64,000 nt of DNA, from assembly GCA_910587715.1 (NCBI GenBank), contig CAJUMV010000022.1:4526-68525 (forward strand), given 5' to 3'. This document shows positions 16,632-25,872 of the stretch, in pieces. Position numbers and translations under genes: made by a program. Under the pieces are notes generated by a model. The model worked only from the letters and a program-made list of their open reading frames with translations, had not been told where the DNA came from and searched no databases. This DNA is from an uncultured Lachnospiraceae bacterium (GTDB lineage: Bacteria > Bacillota > Clostridia > Lachnospirales > Lachnospiraceae). The stretch's first letter is position 1; every line of letters starts with the position of its first letter.

Positions 16632-19043
16632 TTACAGAGTCAGTAATATTTCATTCTGCTCTTCCAGCAGGTCTGCAGGAATGTAGTTGTCACAAAGTTC
16701 CTTGTTGTTTAGAAGGAGCTTTTCACATCCGGATTCCCGTCCTTTCGGGTTTTCGACAATAATATGCAGATGCTTTCCGCGGAAATCTTTTTCTATTTCA
16801 AACTGTTTCCATTCTTTCGGAATGGAAGGAGAGAGCTTTATGCCGTCCAAATCAGGGCGCAGTCCCAAAATGCCTTCCACGCAGCCTACCATGACGGTGG
16901 ATGCCGTGCCTGTCAGCCAGTGGACATGGGAACGTCCGTGGTGTTCGCTTGCGCGTCCCTCGGTGAACTGCCCGTAGCAGTAAGGCTCAATATGACGGAT
17001 TTCCGCTATGTCGTTCTGTGCGGCGGGCGCATTTTCCATAAAGTAGGTGAAAGCGCGTTCCCCGTGTCCCATCAATGACTCCGCCAGTATCAGCCAGCCC
17101 TGCGACTGGGAGAAGATGCCGGCATTTTCTTTTGTGCCCTGATTATAGATGACAGCCAGTGCGCCGTCGAAAGCGTGGGCGTGGTAGGGCGGGTCCATCA
17201 GGAGAGCGCCGTATTTGGTATTTAGTTTTTCATAGACGTTTGTCATGGCAAGCTCAGCCTGTCCCGCTTCCGCAAGTCCGCTGATGACGGCGAAGCTCTG
17301 GGGGTTGAGCCAGAGATTTGCCTCAGGGTCGGAGGCGGCGCCGATGCGTTCCCCGCTCTCCGTGAAGCCCCGGATGAAGCGGTCGCTGTCCCAGCACAGC
17401 CCCTGTATTTTCTTTTTCATTTCCGCCTGCTGCTCGTTCAGATAGTCCACATATTCTCTATCGTTTTTAAAAGCGGCAAAATTCTTTAAGATCGTCATGG
17501 CATAGTAAAACTGCAGCGCCACGAAAGAGGATTCGCCGTTTTTGCCAAGCCGCAGGCAGTCGTTCCAGTCCGCGTAGAGTCCCGCGGGCATTCCGTGGGG
17601 GCCCAGATGGTCAAAGGAAAACTGCACGGCGCGTTTTAAGTGCTCGTAGACGCTTGCCTCATCCTTGTCCGCAAAGGGAACGGTCTCGTCGAGGAAGGCG
17701 GTGTCCCCGGTCTCCGCAATATATTTATAGACGGTCGGGAACAGCCACAGGGCGTCGTCGGCGCGGTACGCTGGGTGCCCGGTTTCCTGACGGTAGGAGG
17801 CGTCGTCGGGGGTATCCTCATGTCCCGGGTTATGGGTGAATTTCACAAGCGGCAGTCCGCCGCCGTTATGGACCTGTGCGGAGAGCATAAAGCGTATTTT
17901 CTCCACAGCCATTTCCGGCGCAAGGTGGATGATGCCCTGTATATCCTGCACGGTGTCGCGGTAGCCGTAGCCGTTTCGCAGCCCGCAGTAGATGAAGGAA
18001 GCTGCTCTGGACCAGATAAAGGTCATAAAGCAGTTGTAGGCGTTCCACGTGTTGATCATGGTATTAAATTCCGGGCTGGGCGTATTTACCTTTAAGTGGG
18101 AAAGTCTTCCCTCCCAGAGTTGTTTCAGCTCGCTGATTTCTTTTTCTGTCATGGCAGCAGGTTCGGCATAGCTGTCTACAATGGCTGCTGCTTCGGCGCT
18201 GCTTTTCATGCCAAGCACAAACGCAATGGTTTTCGTTTCGCCGGGAGCCAGCTTCACGGTGCAGGAGAGTGCGCCGCAGGCATTTTCGTTGTAGCTTGTC
18301 ACATTCCCTAAATCGCCGGAAAGGACGCCCTGTGGATTGCCGTAACCGTGATAGTTTCCGAGAAACTGTGCCTTATCGCCGCAGTAGGAGGAAACCCTTT
18401 CTCCTGCAAGCGCGAAAAAGCGGTTTACCGTACATTTTCCGTCAACCAGTTTTCCGGGAGGCTGCAGATTCAGATTGTTGTGGATTTCCTGCATAATCCG
18501 GTTGTCCTGAAACAGGGTGCGGGTGATAAACAGGGAGTACTGCAGATTGACCTGATCCTGTTCATAGTTGTTGTGGCTGGTAAATTCGGCGTAGCCGGTA
18601 AGCGTCAGATTCCTCGCACGTTTTGCGCGGTTGGTCACGGACAGTGCCCATACCTCGTGGGTTTTTCCGTGCGGAACATAGTACAGCGCTTCCGAGTCAA
18701 TTTCACTGTACTGGGCGGTCATTTTTGTGTAGCCGAGACCGTGGATGCATTTATTCTTGTAGCTGTCCAAGCTTTTTCCCACCGGCTGCCATGAAGCGGA
18801 CCAATAGTCTTTGGAATCATTGTCGCGGATGTAAAGGTAACGTCCGGGCTGGTCGAACTGATTGAACACATAGCGCAGGATTCTGCCGTTTGCGCCGGAC
18901 TTGGCAAAGCTGTAGCCGCCCGCGTTGTTGGAAATGATCGCGCCATACTCGGGGGATCCCAGATAGTTGACCCAGGGAGCGGGCGTGTCGGGTCTTTCAA
19001 TCACATATTCTCGGTTAACATCGTCAAAATATCCGTATCTCAT
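16632..19043 (-). CDS. GH94 cellobiose phosphorylase
   Basis: 803 aa, the normal length for cellobiose phosphorylase. The N-terminal beta-sandwich begins MRYGYFDDVNREYVI with TPWVNYLG-like and GGYSF elements. The (alpha/alpha)6 barrel carries LRNGYGYRDTVQDI, then ADWNDCLRLG with general acid D495 (by analogy with the characterised enzymes), and HGRSHVHWLTGTAS for phosphate binding. It converts cellobiose plus phosphate to glucose 1-phosphate and glucose in the cytoplasm, saving ATP. No secretion signal. It follows another GH94 gene by 82 bases on the same strand, and both are divergent from the ABC importer at 22125. Confidence 0.93.
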   Translation of the reverse strand: MRYGYFDDVNREYVIERPDTPAPWVNYLGSPEYGAIISNNAGGYSFAKSGANGRILRYVFNQFDQPGRYLYIRDNDSKDYWSASWQPVGKSLDSYKNKCIHGLGYTKMTAQYSEIDSEALYYVPHGKTHEVWALSVTNRAKRARNLTLTGYAEFTSHNNYEQDQVNLQYSLFITRTLFQDNRIMQEIHNNLNLQPPGKLVDGKCTVNRFFALAGERVSSYCGDKAQFLGNYHGYGNPQGVLSGDLGNVTSYNENACGALSCTVKLAPGETKTIAFVLGMKSSAEAAAIVDSYAEPAAMTEKEISELKQLWEGRLSHLKVNTPSPEFNTMINTWNAYNCFMTFIWSRAASFIYCGLRNGYGYRDTVQDIQGIIHLAPEMAVEKIRFMLSAQVHNGGGLPLVKFTHNPGHEDTPDDASYRQETGHPAYRADDALWLFPTVYKYIAETGDTAFLDETVPFADKDEASVYEHLKRAVQFSFDHLGPHGMPAGLYADWNDCLRLGKNGESSFVALQFYYAMTILKNFAAFKNDREYVDYLNEQQAEMKKKIQGLCWDSDRFIRGFTESGERIGAASDPEANLWLNPQSFAVISGLAEAGQAELAMTNVYEKLNTKYGALLMDPPYHAHAFDGALAVIYNQGTKENAGIFSQSQGWLILAESLMGHGERAFTYFMENAPAAQNDIAEIRHIEPYCYGQFTEGRASEHHGRSHVHWLTGTASTVMVGCVEGILGLRPDLDGIKLSPSIPKEWKQFEIEKDFRGKHLHIIVENPKGRESGCEKLLLNNKELCDNYIPADLLEEQNEILLTL

Positions 19044-19125
19044 TTTTTATGTATTCCTTTCACGTCATTTTATATATGTTGATCGGAGTTCGCGAAGCGA
19101 ATCTTGAAGTTGGTTGGGTTCGATT

Positions 19126-21825
19126 TTATACAAGTTTTACGATAATTTTGTAGGCGTTCTCCGGCAGACCTTCAAGCAGTTCCCGGGAGAGAAGGGCATA
19201 AGCGTTATCCTTCACGGGGAGAGCTGTCTCGCCGCAGAGGGCAGAGTCCATCCGATACGCGCCGAAATCTTTGCCGGATTCGTTCCGGCAGACGACGGTA
19301 AAGGTCTTTCCGGCAAAGGGAACGGTGATGGAGGCAGTGGCCGCCTCGTCAAACTGCTCCGCGAGAAGCCTGGGTGCGATCATGAGCGCACCGTTATCGC
19401 CGCGAACGCCGAACACTTCCGTGATCATGGTCATCATAAACCAGCTTGCGGCGCCGGTGAGATAGTGGTACATGCCGCGTCCGTCCGCGCGGAAATACTC
19501 GGGAATGCCCGGATAAATATGACTGGTATTAAAATTAAGCGCGTTGTCTGCGAGGGTTTTAAGCGCCTTCCAGCCCTCCTTCACAAATCCTCTGCGGTAG
19601 AGGGCGTTGGCGTACATCACCGTCATATGGGAGAATACCGCGCCGTTTTCCTTCTCGCCGTAGGCAAAGCCGAACATTCTGCCCATGTCGAATTTCAGTT
19701 CTTTAAAGTCCGTGTTCAGACGGTAGCCGCCGATTTCCTTCCTGTAAAGGTAATGGTCGGCAGCCCTCACTATTTTGGGTATCTGGCTGTCCTTTGCGAC
19801 GCCGCCCATAATGGAAAATACTTGTCCCGTCAGCATCATGCGTACCTGCTCGCCGAAGAATCTCTCCACGGATTTCCCGTGATTATCGTAATAGCTGTTA
19901 AACCAGCCCTCCTCGTCAGCGCCCTCAATCCATTCCTGAGAGCGGATATGCGCTGTCAGCCAGTCCGCCTTTTTGGTCAGATTCTCGGCAAGGGCAGAGA
20001 GATAGAAGGGGTTGCGGACGCCTGTCACGGTGTGGCGGCAGCGGGTGTTGTAGTCGTCCAAAATCCGGTGCTTTTTGTCAATGTCGTCATAGACGGAAGG
20101 GTCGTCCGCAAGCAGCACGGAGATCTCCTCCAGAAGCTCCACCTTGTGATCGCCGGAGGCGCTGTCTAAAAGAAGGAGGAGCGACGCCAGATCCCGCAGA
20201 TTGCCGGCGTAAGCACAGGTGAACGCCACGCTCTCGCCGTGTTCCGCAGCCATGTCCAGCGCGTCGTTCCAGTCCGCGCCGCGAAGCCGGTAGATGTTGT
20301 GATCTCCCACCTCGTAGAAAGCGGTGAGCTGTTGAATCAGAAGATGCTCCAAAATAGTGCCTTTGTAGACTTCCTCTTTGTCGGTGAGCTGTCTGCTGCC
20401 GCTGTCTGCGGACCAGAGCGTGTCCATGCCGGTTCCGCGCATAGCCTGCGCATCCTTAAAATAGGGCGCCTCCCTGTAAAGGATATCGAGGTCGCCGGTC
20501 TGATCGATGTAGAGCTTTGTAGTCATAAGCGGCCAGAGGGCGTGATCCATCCAGACGCGGGCAATGCCGTTTCGGTCCGCGATAAAGTTCCCGTTTCCGT
20601 CCCCGATGATGGTGGCGTTGGTGCCGTCAATGCGGACGCCGCCATAATTCGCGGCTATCATCTGCCCCACATCCTGCGGCTCCATCAAAAGTAACGACAG
20701 GCAGTCCTGCCAGAGATCGCGCCAGCCTCTGCCGCCCCTGCCGTAATCATGGTGAGGCAGAAAGGAACAGCCGAACAGACGGCGTAAGAAGGGCTGGAAG
20801 CAGACCCATTTCATAAAGCGGTCAAAGTCTGCGTCCCCCGTCCGGAAGCCGACGGACACCTTATCCTGCCAGCAGGCTTTTGTCTGTGCAAGCGCTGCCG
20901 TCACCTTTTCTTCTGTATTATATTTCTGACAGATTTCCTCGATACGGCTCTCCTCTTCCTCCACGCCGAGCAGGACAATATAAGCTGATTTTTCGCCGGG
21001 AAGCAGCGTCAGGTTCTGGAAACAGAACGCACCCATGGCTTCCCGTCCCTCGGCAGTGGAAAAGGCAGGAACGCCGGGGCGTTTTTCGCAGACGGCGCGG
21101 GGATGGGTGAAGGTGCCGCCCTCGCCGATATATTCTTCCACCGTGGGGAAAAAGCCTTCGGGATTCTGTCCCTTTGCCGTAAAACCGCAGACGTAATAGG
21201 TCTTGGTGTTGGGACGGTGCCCTTTTTCGTCAAAGGACATGGTGGGACGGACGAGGATGCCTTTTTCCGTTGTCCGGATGCGGTGCAGCATGGATGTCAC
21301 GTTGCGGTGGTCCCTGATATTGTCCGCGCTTCGTCCGTAGATGGGGATGGCGGCGTAGGGTGTCAGTGAAAGCTCTTCGCTTGCCAGATTCCGGACGGTC
21401 ACATACATGATCTCCACATTGTCATCCTTCGGAATAAAAGAGGTGACAGCGGTTCCTATCGGAAGAGATTTGGACACGCGGTCTAAGGTCTGCCACATAA
21501 AACCGGCATTCATCACGCTCTCTTCCTGTAAAGGAGAGAAGCGTGCGGCTTCCTGCCCGGCGGAGACACCGGTGGCGGAGTAAACTTTCGCGTCATGTGT
21601 CACAAAGAAGAAGTTGCGGGTGGAGCGGTTGTTATGCAGGTTTTCAGAGCTGACAGGCTCTAAAAGGAAGGTTTCCTGGTCGATTTTGGCATCGCCGCCC
21701 AGATTTGGCGTGACGCTGCTTTTTAATCCCGTTTCTGAAGCGAGGGGAAAATACAGATAACTTGTGTTTTCCGGCTGCTTCATGGAAAAACTTCCGTGTT
21801 CGTCAATAAAGGTAATGGGTTTCAA
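19126..21825 (-). CDS. GH94-family glycoside phosphorylase, second type
   Basis: 899 aa, clearly GH94 but distinct from the neighbour. It shows GRGGRGWRDLWQDCLSLLL, NYGGVRIDGTNATIIG, VWMDHALWPLMT, the acid motif RGADWNDALDM (D521) and YPGIPEYF with HYLTGAASW. Length and motifs fit the group holding laminaribiose phosphorylases rather than classical cellobiose or longer cellodextrin enzymes; the exact linkage cannot be read from sequence. Cytoplasmic, no signal peptide. RBS AGAAAGGAG. Probably first gene of the operon with 16632-19043, giving two complementary phosphorolytic routes for imported beta-glucosides. Confidence 0.85.
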   Translation of the reverse strand: MKPITFIDEHGSFSMKQPENTSYLYFPLASETGLKSSVTPNLGGDAKIDQETFLLEPVSSENLHNNRSTRNFFFVTHDAKVYSATGVSAGQEAARFSPLQEESVMNAGFMWQTLDRVSKSLPIGTAVTSFIPKDDNVEIMYVTVRNLASEELSLTPYAAIPIYGRSADNIRDHRNVTSMLHRIRTTEKGILVRPTMSFDEKGHRPNTKTYYVCGFTAKGQNPEGFFPTVEEYIGEGGTFTHPRAVCEKRPGVPAFSTAEGREAMGAFCFQNLTLLPGEKSAYIVLLGVEEEESRIEEICQKYNTEEKVTAALAQTKACWQDKVSVGFRTGDADFDRFMKWVCFQPFLRRLFGCSFLPHHDYGRGGRGWRDLWQDCLSLLLMEPQDVGQMIAANYGGVRIDGTNATIIGDGNGNFIADRNGIARVWMDHALWPLMTTKLYIDQTGDLDILYREAPYFKDAQAMRGTGMDTLWSADSGSRQLTDKEEVYKGTILEHLLIQQLTAFYEVGDHNIYRLRGADWNDALDMAAEHGESVAFTCAYAGNLRDLASLLLLLDSASGDHKVELLEEISVLLADDPSVYDDIDKKHRILDDYNTRCRHTVTGVRNPFYLSALAENLTKKADWLTAHIRSQEWIEGADEEGWFNSYYDNHGKSVERFFGEQVRMMLTGQVFSIMGGVAKDSQIPKIVRAADHYLYRKEIGGYRLNTDFKELKFDMGRMFGFAYGEKENGAVFSHMTVMYANALYRRGFVKEGWKALKTLADNALNFNTSHIYPGIPEYFRADGRGMYHYLTGAASWFMMTMITEVFGVRGDNGALMIAPRLLAEQFDEAATASITVPFAGKTFTVVCRNESGKDFGAYRMDSALCGETALPVKDNAYALLSRELLEGLPENAYKIIVKLV

Positions 21826-22124
21826 TGTGAATGCTCCTTTCTGGTTCGGTTTTTATTTCGAATTCGTAAGTTGTTATGGAGAGATTATATAGGAAACGGT
21901 GAGAGGAGAAAATCAGAAAACTGAGAAAAATATCAGAATCATGACATATAGAATAAAAAGTAAAAACAGAAAAGATGCAGGAGAATAGCGGAATTTGATG
22001 ATGTGTTACGAATCTGATATTTTGGTTAAGATTCTAAATATATTCTCTTTTGGCGGCAGGCTATACTCAGGGTGTACTACGAAATGTGTGGCAAATCCAC
22101 ATGAAAACCAAGGGAGGATAAAAA
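21826..22124. promoter_or_regulatory. Divergent control region of beta-glucan locus
   Basis: 299 bp, no gene. On the minus strand a TATAAT lies at 21884-21889 (read as ATTATA on plus), with a weak -35, serving the phosphorylase operon. On plus, TATACT at 22062-22067 precedes the binding-protein gene but has no recognisable -35, suggesting activator dependence. The middle is A-rich. No clear cre site or operator dyad was found. Confidence 0.4.
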
Positions 22125-23582
22125 ATGAAGAAAAAGTTAGTCAGTGTTTTATTGGCTGCGACTGTTATCACCGGAATTTTAGCCGGCTGTGGCGGTGGTT
22201 CCGATGCAGGCAGTACAAGTCAGGGTACGGACGCCCCGGCGGCTTCTGATGCAGGCAGTTCCGACGCTGGCAGCGCGGATGCGGGAAGCGACGCAGCTGC
22301 AGCGGGCGGCGAGGAAGGAAAAGTCATCAACATCTACAGCTTTAACGACGAGCTTCGCACACGCATCACTGCCGTTTATTCGGCAATCGAGAACACGTCC
22401 GATGACGGCACCGTATCTACCTTAAATGACGGCACGGAGATTCACTGGGTTATCAACCCCAATCAGGACGGTGTGTACCAGGATAAACTGGACGAGGCGC
22501 TTTTAAATCAGGCGGACGCGGAAGATGACGATAAGGTTGATCTTTTTGCGGCTGAGCTCGATTACATCGTTAAGTACACGGATGCAAATGTAGACGTGGC
22601 GATGCCACTTTCCGATTTGGAAATCAACCCGGATGCGGATCTGGCGGATCAGTTCGCATTCACCAAGACGGTGGCGTCTGATGTGAACGGCGTACAGAGG
22701 GCTTCCACATGGCAGGCATGCCCCGGTGTTTTAGTATACCGCCGCGATATTGCAAAAGAAGTTTTCGGCACGGACGATCCGGTTGAGATCGGAAAGAAGA
22801 CGGCGGACTGGGCAACCATGAAGACGACCGCGGAAGAGCTTAAGGCAAAGGGCTACTACGCATTCAGCTGTTATGCGGACACCTTCCGTACATACGGCAA
22901 CAATATTGCGGGTCCCTGGGTTGAGGCAGGCTCCACGACGATCAAGGTTGACCAGAAGATCATCGACTGGGTCAATGATTCCAAGGAGTGGATGGACGCA
23001 GGCTACTTTGACCCTACAGTAACAGGGCGGTGGAACGCGGATTGGTTCACCGCAATGAGCTCCAGCTCGAAGGTATTTGCATTCCTCTTCCCGGCATGGG
23101 GCATCGACACCCAGATGGTGCCTAACTGGGACGGCGAGGAAGGCGCATGGGCGGTTACCAATGCTCCCCTTCCGTACAACTGGGGCGGTACTTATCTTGT
23201 AGCAGCGACAGGAACGGATAATCCGACTCATGTAAAAGAAATCATCATGGCACTGACGGGCAATCAGGATAATCTGACGAAGGTTGCAAAAGAGTACACC
23301 GAGTTCACGAACGCGCAGACTGTTATGGATGCGGCGGCAAACGGTACCGAGTTTAATTCTGCTTTCCTTGGCGGTCAGAATCCGTACGGCTATTTTGCAG
23401 ACAGCCTTTCCAGCATCAAGATGGCACCGTTGTCATCCTATGATCAGGGCTGTGTAGAGCTGATTCAGAATGCGTTTGGCGATTATTTGCAGGGACAGAT
23501 TGATTACGACACAGCGAAAGCTAATTTCGAGACAGCTATCAAGGAGCGTTATCCTGAGATCACAGAAATTCAGTGGCCGTAA
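22125..23582 (+). CDS. Beta-glucan oligosaccharide-binding lipoprotein
   Basis: 485-aa ABC solute-binding lipoprotein. Signal MKKKLVSVLLAATVITGILAG then C21GGGS, followed by a Gly/Ala/Ser/Asp-rich linker (to about 62) and a sugar-binding domain (VINIYSFNDELRTRI). Aromatic-rich regions (WFTAMSSSSKVFAFLFPAWG, PYNWGGTYLV) suit oligosaccharide stacking. RBS GGGAGG. Its position opposite two GH94 phosphorylases suggests cello- or laminari-oligosaccharides; that substrate is inference. A strong hairpin after the stop separates it from the permeases and probably raises its transcript level. Confidence 0.9.
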   Translation: MKKKLVSVLLAATVITGILAGCGGGSDAGSTSQGTDAPAASDAGSSDAGSADAGSDAAAAGGEEGKVINIYSFNDELRTRITAVYSAIENTSDDGTVSTLNDGTEIHWVINPNQDGVYQDKLDEALLNQADAEDDDKVDLFAAELDYIVKYTDANVDVAMPLSDLEINPDADLADQFAFTKTVASDVNGVQRASTWQACPGVLVYRRDIAKEVFGTDDPVEIGKKTADWATMKTTAEELKAKGYYAFSCYADTFRTYGNNIAGPWVEAGSTTIKVDQKIIDWVNDSKEWMDAGYFDPTVTGRWNADWFTAMSSSSKVFAFLFPAWGIDTQMVPNWDGEEGAWAVTNAPLPYNWGGTYLVAATGTDNPTHVKEIIMALTGNQDNLTKVAKEYTEFTNAQTVMDAAANGTEFNSAFLGGQNPYGYFADSLSSIKMAPLSSYDQGCVELIQNAFGDYLQGQIDYDTAKANFETAIKERYPEITEIQWP

Positions 23583-23598
23583 TTTTTTAAATGATTAG

Positions 23599-23627
23599 GA
23601 ATGCGGCGTACTCGTTACGCCGCATTC
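23599..23627 (+). terminator. Intra-operon hairpin after binding-protein gene
   Basis: Perfect 12-bp stem GAATGCGGCGTA / TACGCCGCATTC with a 5-base loop, no following T-run. Between a binding-protein gene and its permeases this usually acts as an mRNA-stabilising or partial termination element, giving excess binding protein. Confidence 0.7.
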
Positions 23628-23660
23628 TCAATATAAGAAAGTAGGAAAGGGGTGCTGTTC

Positions 23661-24611
23661 GTGCAAAAAAAACGTAAATTGGTCAATTACGCAAAATGGG
23701 GATATATTTTTATTCTCCCTTTTTTCGTAAGCTTTTTTATATTCTCTCTCATACCGTTGGTTGATACCATCCGATACAGTTTTTACGAATATTATCGTTC
23801 GGGGATCAAAGAAATCGGCCCCAACTTTATCGGGATGGCAAATTATGCGAGCCTGATTCAGTCCGATATGCTGAAATACGCAGGAAATACCCTGATTTTG
23901 TGGTTGATTGGCTTTGTTCCGCAAATCGTGATAGCGCTGACGCTTGCTTCGTGGTTTGTGGATGTGCGGATGAAGATTCGCTGCCAGCAGTTTTTCAAGG
24001 TAGTCATTTATCTGCCTAACCTGATTATGGCAAGTGCGTTTGCAATGCTGTTTTTTACTTTGTTTTCAAAGACAGGTCCGGTCAATTCCATATTGATGTC
24101 GCTTGGCGTGATAAGCGAGGTCATTGATTTTATGCGCACCGCATTTGGCGTAAGGACTTTAGCCGGAAGTATGAATTTCCTGATGTGGTTTGGTAATACG
24201 ACGATTATGTTGATGGCGGCAATCATGGGTATCAGCCCTGATATTTTTGAGGCGTCGGAAATAGACGGATGCAACAGTACGCAGAGATTCTTCCGCATCA
24301 CGCTTCCACTGATCCGGCCAATCCTTGCTTATACATTGATCACATCCATTATCGGCGGTCTGCAGATGTTTGATGTGCCTCAGATTCTGACGAACGGACA
24401 GGGAAATCCTGACCGTACATCCATGACGTTAATCATGTTCCTCAACAGCCATTTGAGAAGCAAGAATTACGGCATGGCCGGCTCTCTTTCGGTTTATCTG
24501 TTCATTGTCAGCGGCATCTTATGTTTTATTGTATACAAAATAACAAATGACAATGATCCGGACGGCTCCAAAGCAGCTGCCAGAGCAAAGAAAAAGAGAG
24601 GAGAGCGATAG
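23661..24611 (+). CDS. Sugar ABC permease, MalF type
   Basis: 316 aa using GTG at 23661 (MQKKRKLVNYAKWGY), which is properly spaced from GAAAGG; an earlier in-frame GTG at 23652 is too close. Six membrane helices, and the EAA loop is IFEASEIDGCNSTQRFFRITLP. The C-terminus is charged (KAAARAKKKRGER). First permease of the beta-glucan importer, followed after 3 bases by the second permease. No ATPase gene follows, so a shared MsmX-type ATPase must drive it. Confidence 0.92.
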   Translation: MQKKRKLVNYAKWGYIFILPFFVSFFIFSLIPLVDTIRYSFYEYYRSGIKEIGPNFIGMANYASLIQSDMLKYAGNTLILWLIGFVPQIVIALTLASWFVDVRMKIRCQQFFKVVIYLPNLIMASAFAMLFFTLFSKTGPVNSILMSLGVISEVIDFMRTAFGVRTLAGSMNFLMWFGNTTIMLMAAIMGISPDIFEASEIDGCNSTQRFFRITLPLIRPILAYTLITSIIGGLQMFDVPQILTNGQGNPDRTSMTLIMFLNSHLRSKNYGMAGSLSVYLFIVSGILCFIVYKITNDNDPDGSKAAARAKKKRGER

Positions 24612-24614
24612 ATT

Positions 24615-25460
24615 ATGAGTTCAAAATCATTTAATCGTCTGCGTACGGTTTTCGCGCATGTGCTGTTGATATTTCTGTCCTTTTTGTGCTTGTTTTTCTT
24701 CTATATTCTGATTATAAACGCGACGCACTCCCATGCGGAGCTGCAAAGAGGTTTTTATGCCCTGCCCGGAACCAGTTTTTTAAAGAATTTTAACAGTGTG
24801 GCAAATAACGGAGAATTTCCCATGATGCGGGGTATTATGAACAGCCTGATCGTCTCCGGCTGCAGCGCGGCAATCTGCATTTATTTTTCCGCGCTGACCG
24901 CATACGGGCTTTATGCTTACGATTTTAAGCTCAAAAAGATTGCTTTTACGTTTATTATGATGATTCTTGTTATGCCTACACAGGTCACCGCAATGGGTTT
25001 CCTGCGTTTGATTACAAAGATGGGCATGTACGATTCCCTGCTTCCGTTGATCATTCCGTCGATCGCGTCGCCGGCAGTATTCTATTTTATGTACAGTTAT
25101 TTAGAGTCTTCTCTTCCGCTGTCGCTTGTGGAAGCGGCGAGGATCGACGGGGCGAAGGAATTTCGGACATTTAACCAGATTGTCCTTCCCATCATGAAAC
25201 CGGCAATGGCGGTACAGGCAATCTTCACCTTTGTGGGTTCATGGAACAATTACTTCGTTCCCGCGCTAGTCATTCAGTCTAAAGATAAGATGACAGTGCC
25301 GATTCTGATTGCGCTCCTTCGCGGCGCCGATTATATGAACCGTGATATGGGAAAAATATACATGATGATTCTGCTGGCAATCGTGCCAATCATCCTTGTG
25401 TATCTGCTTTTGTCCAAGTATATTATCGCGGGCGTGACGCTCGGCGGCGTGAAAGGTTAA
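24615..25460 (+). CDS. Sugar ABC permease, MalG type
   Basis: 281 aa with six membrane segments, EAA loop LVEAARIDGAKEFRTFNQIVLP and the usual family ending AGVTLGGVKG. RBS AGAGGAG within the previous gene's end. Last gene of the importer operon; the transcript probably ends at the long hairpin at 25757-25805. Partner of 23661-24611. Confidence 0.93.
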   Translation: MSSKSFNRLRTVFAHVLLIFLSFLCLFFFYILIINATHSHAELQRGFYALPGTSFLKNFNSVANNGEFPMMRGIMNSLIVSGCSAAICIYFSALTAYGLYAYDFKLKKIAFTFIMMILVMPTQVTAMGFLRLITKMGMYDSLLPLIIPSIASPAVFYFMYSYLESSLPLSLVEAARIDGAKEFRTFNQIVLPIMKPAMAVQAIFTFVGSWNNYFVPALVIQSKDKMTVPILIALLRGADYMNRDMGKIYMMILLAIVPIILVYLLLSKYIIAGVTLGGVKG

Positions 25461-25493
25461 TTGTGTAAAAAGGATTGCAGGAGAGGGAACCCC

Positions 25494-25656
25494 TCAGGTC
25501 AGCAAAGGCAGGCTGAGCGTGAAGGCGGTTCCCTTTCCCTTTTCCGAGGAAACTTCGATGGTCCCCTCGTGTTCCGAAATAATCGCGTGGGTGATGGCAA
25601 GCTCCAGTCCCTGCCCGCCCTTGTCGGCGAGGCGGAACAGTTTGATGATATCACGA
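25494..25656 (-). pseudogene. Histidine kinase C-terminal remnant
   Basis: A minus-strand fragment reads FRLADKGGQGLELAITHAI, SEHEGTIEVSSEKGKGTAF, LSLPLL-T-stop. This is the G1/G2 ATP-binding end of a HATPase_c domain, with GGTGLGL altered to GGQGLEL. Nothing upstream continues the kinase: no dimerisation domain, N-box or start. It is the decayed tail of a sensor kinase, perhaps a former partner of the importer locus. An open frame to 25712 exists but its first part does not look kinase-like. Confidence 0.7.
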
Positions 25657-25756
25657 TGCTTGCACTGCAGGTCAGGGGCTGAAAAGCGGTGTGTTTGCGG
25701 AAAGGAGCACATATCAGATAGGGCAAAACCGTGGGGTAAAATATGGGTGGAAGATG

Positions 25757-25805
25757 AGCCGGGGTTATGGTATACTCAGATGTATATTATAGTCCCGGCT
25801 TTTTG
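25757..25805 (+). terminator. Strong intrinsic terminator of importer operon
   Basis: 18-bp stem (25757-25774 with 25783-25800; 14 Watson-Crick plus 4 G-U pairs), 8-base loop, then TTTTT. The GC-rich base AGCCGGG/CCCGGCT sits at the foot of the stem. It lies 297 bases after the second permease and insulates the next operon. Confidence 0.85.
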
Positions 25806-25872
25806 AGTCTTGGGAGAACGTGTATGGGGAAACGCACGGAATAATATTTTATATTCAGGAGGGTTATAGCTA

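Noticed and set aside
19114..20169. 351-codon plus-strand frame
   Set aside because: Antisense to the 899-aa GH94 enzyme; no ribosome site or recognisable motif.
25768..25776. Extended -10 (TGGTATACT) before the chemoreceptor
   Set aside because: It lies within the 5' arm of an 18-bp terminator stem and has no -35, so it is better explained as part of the terminator.
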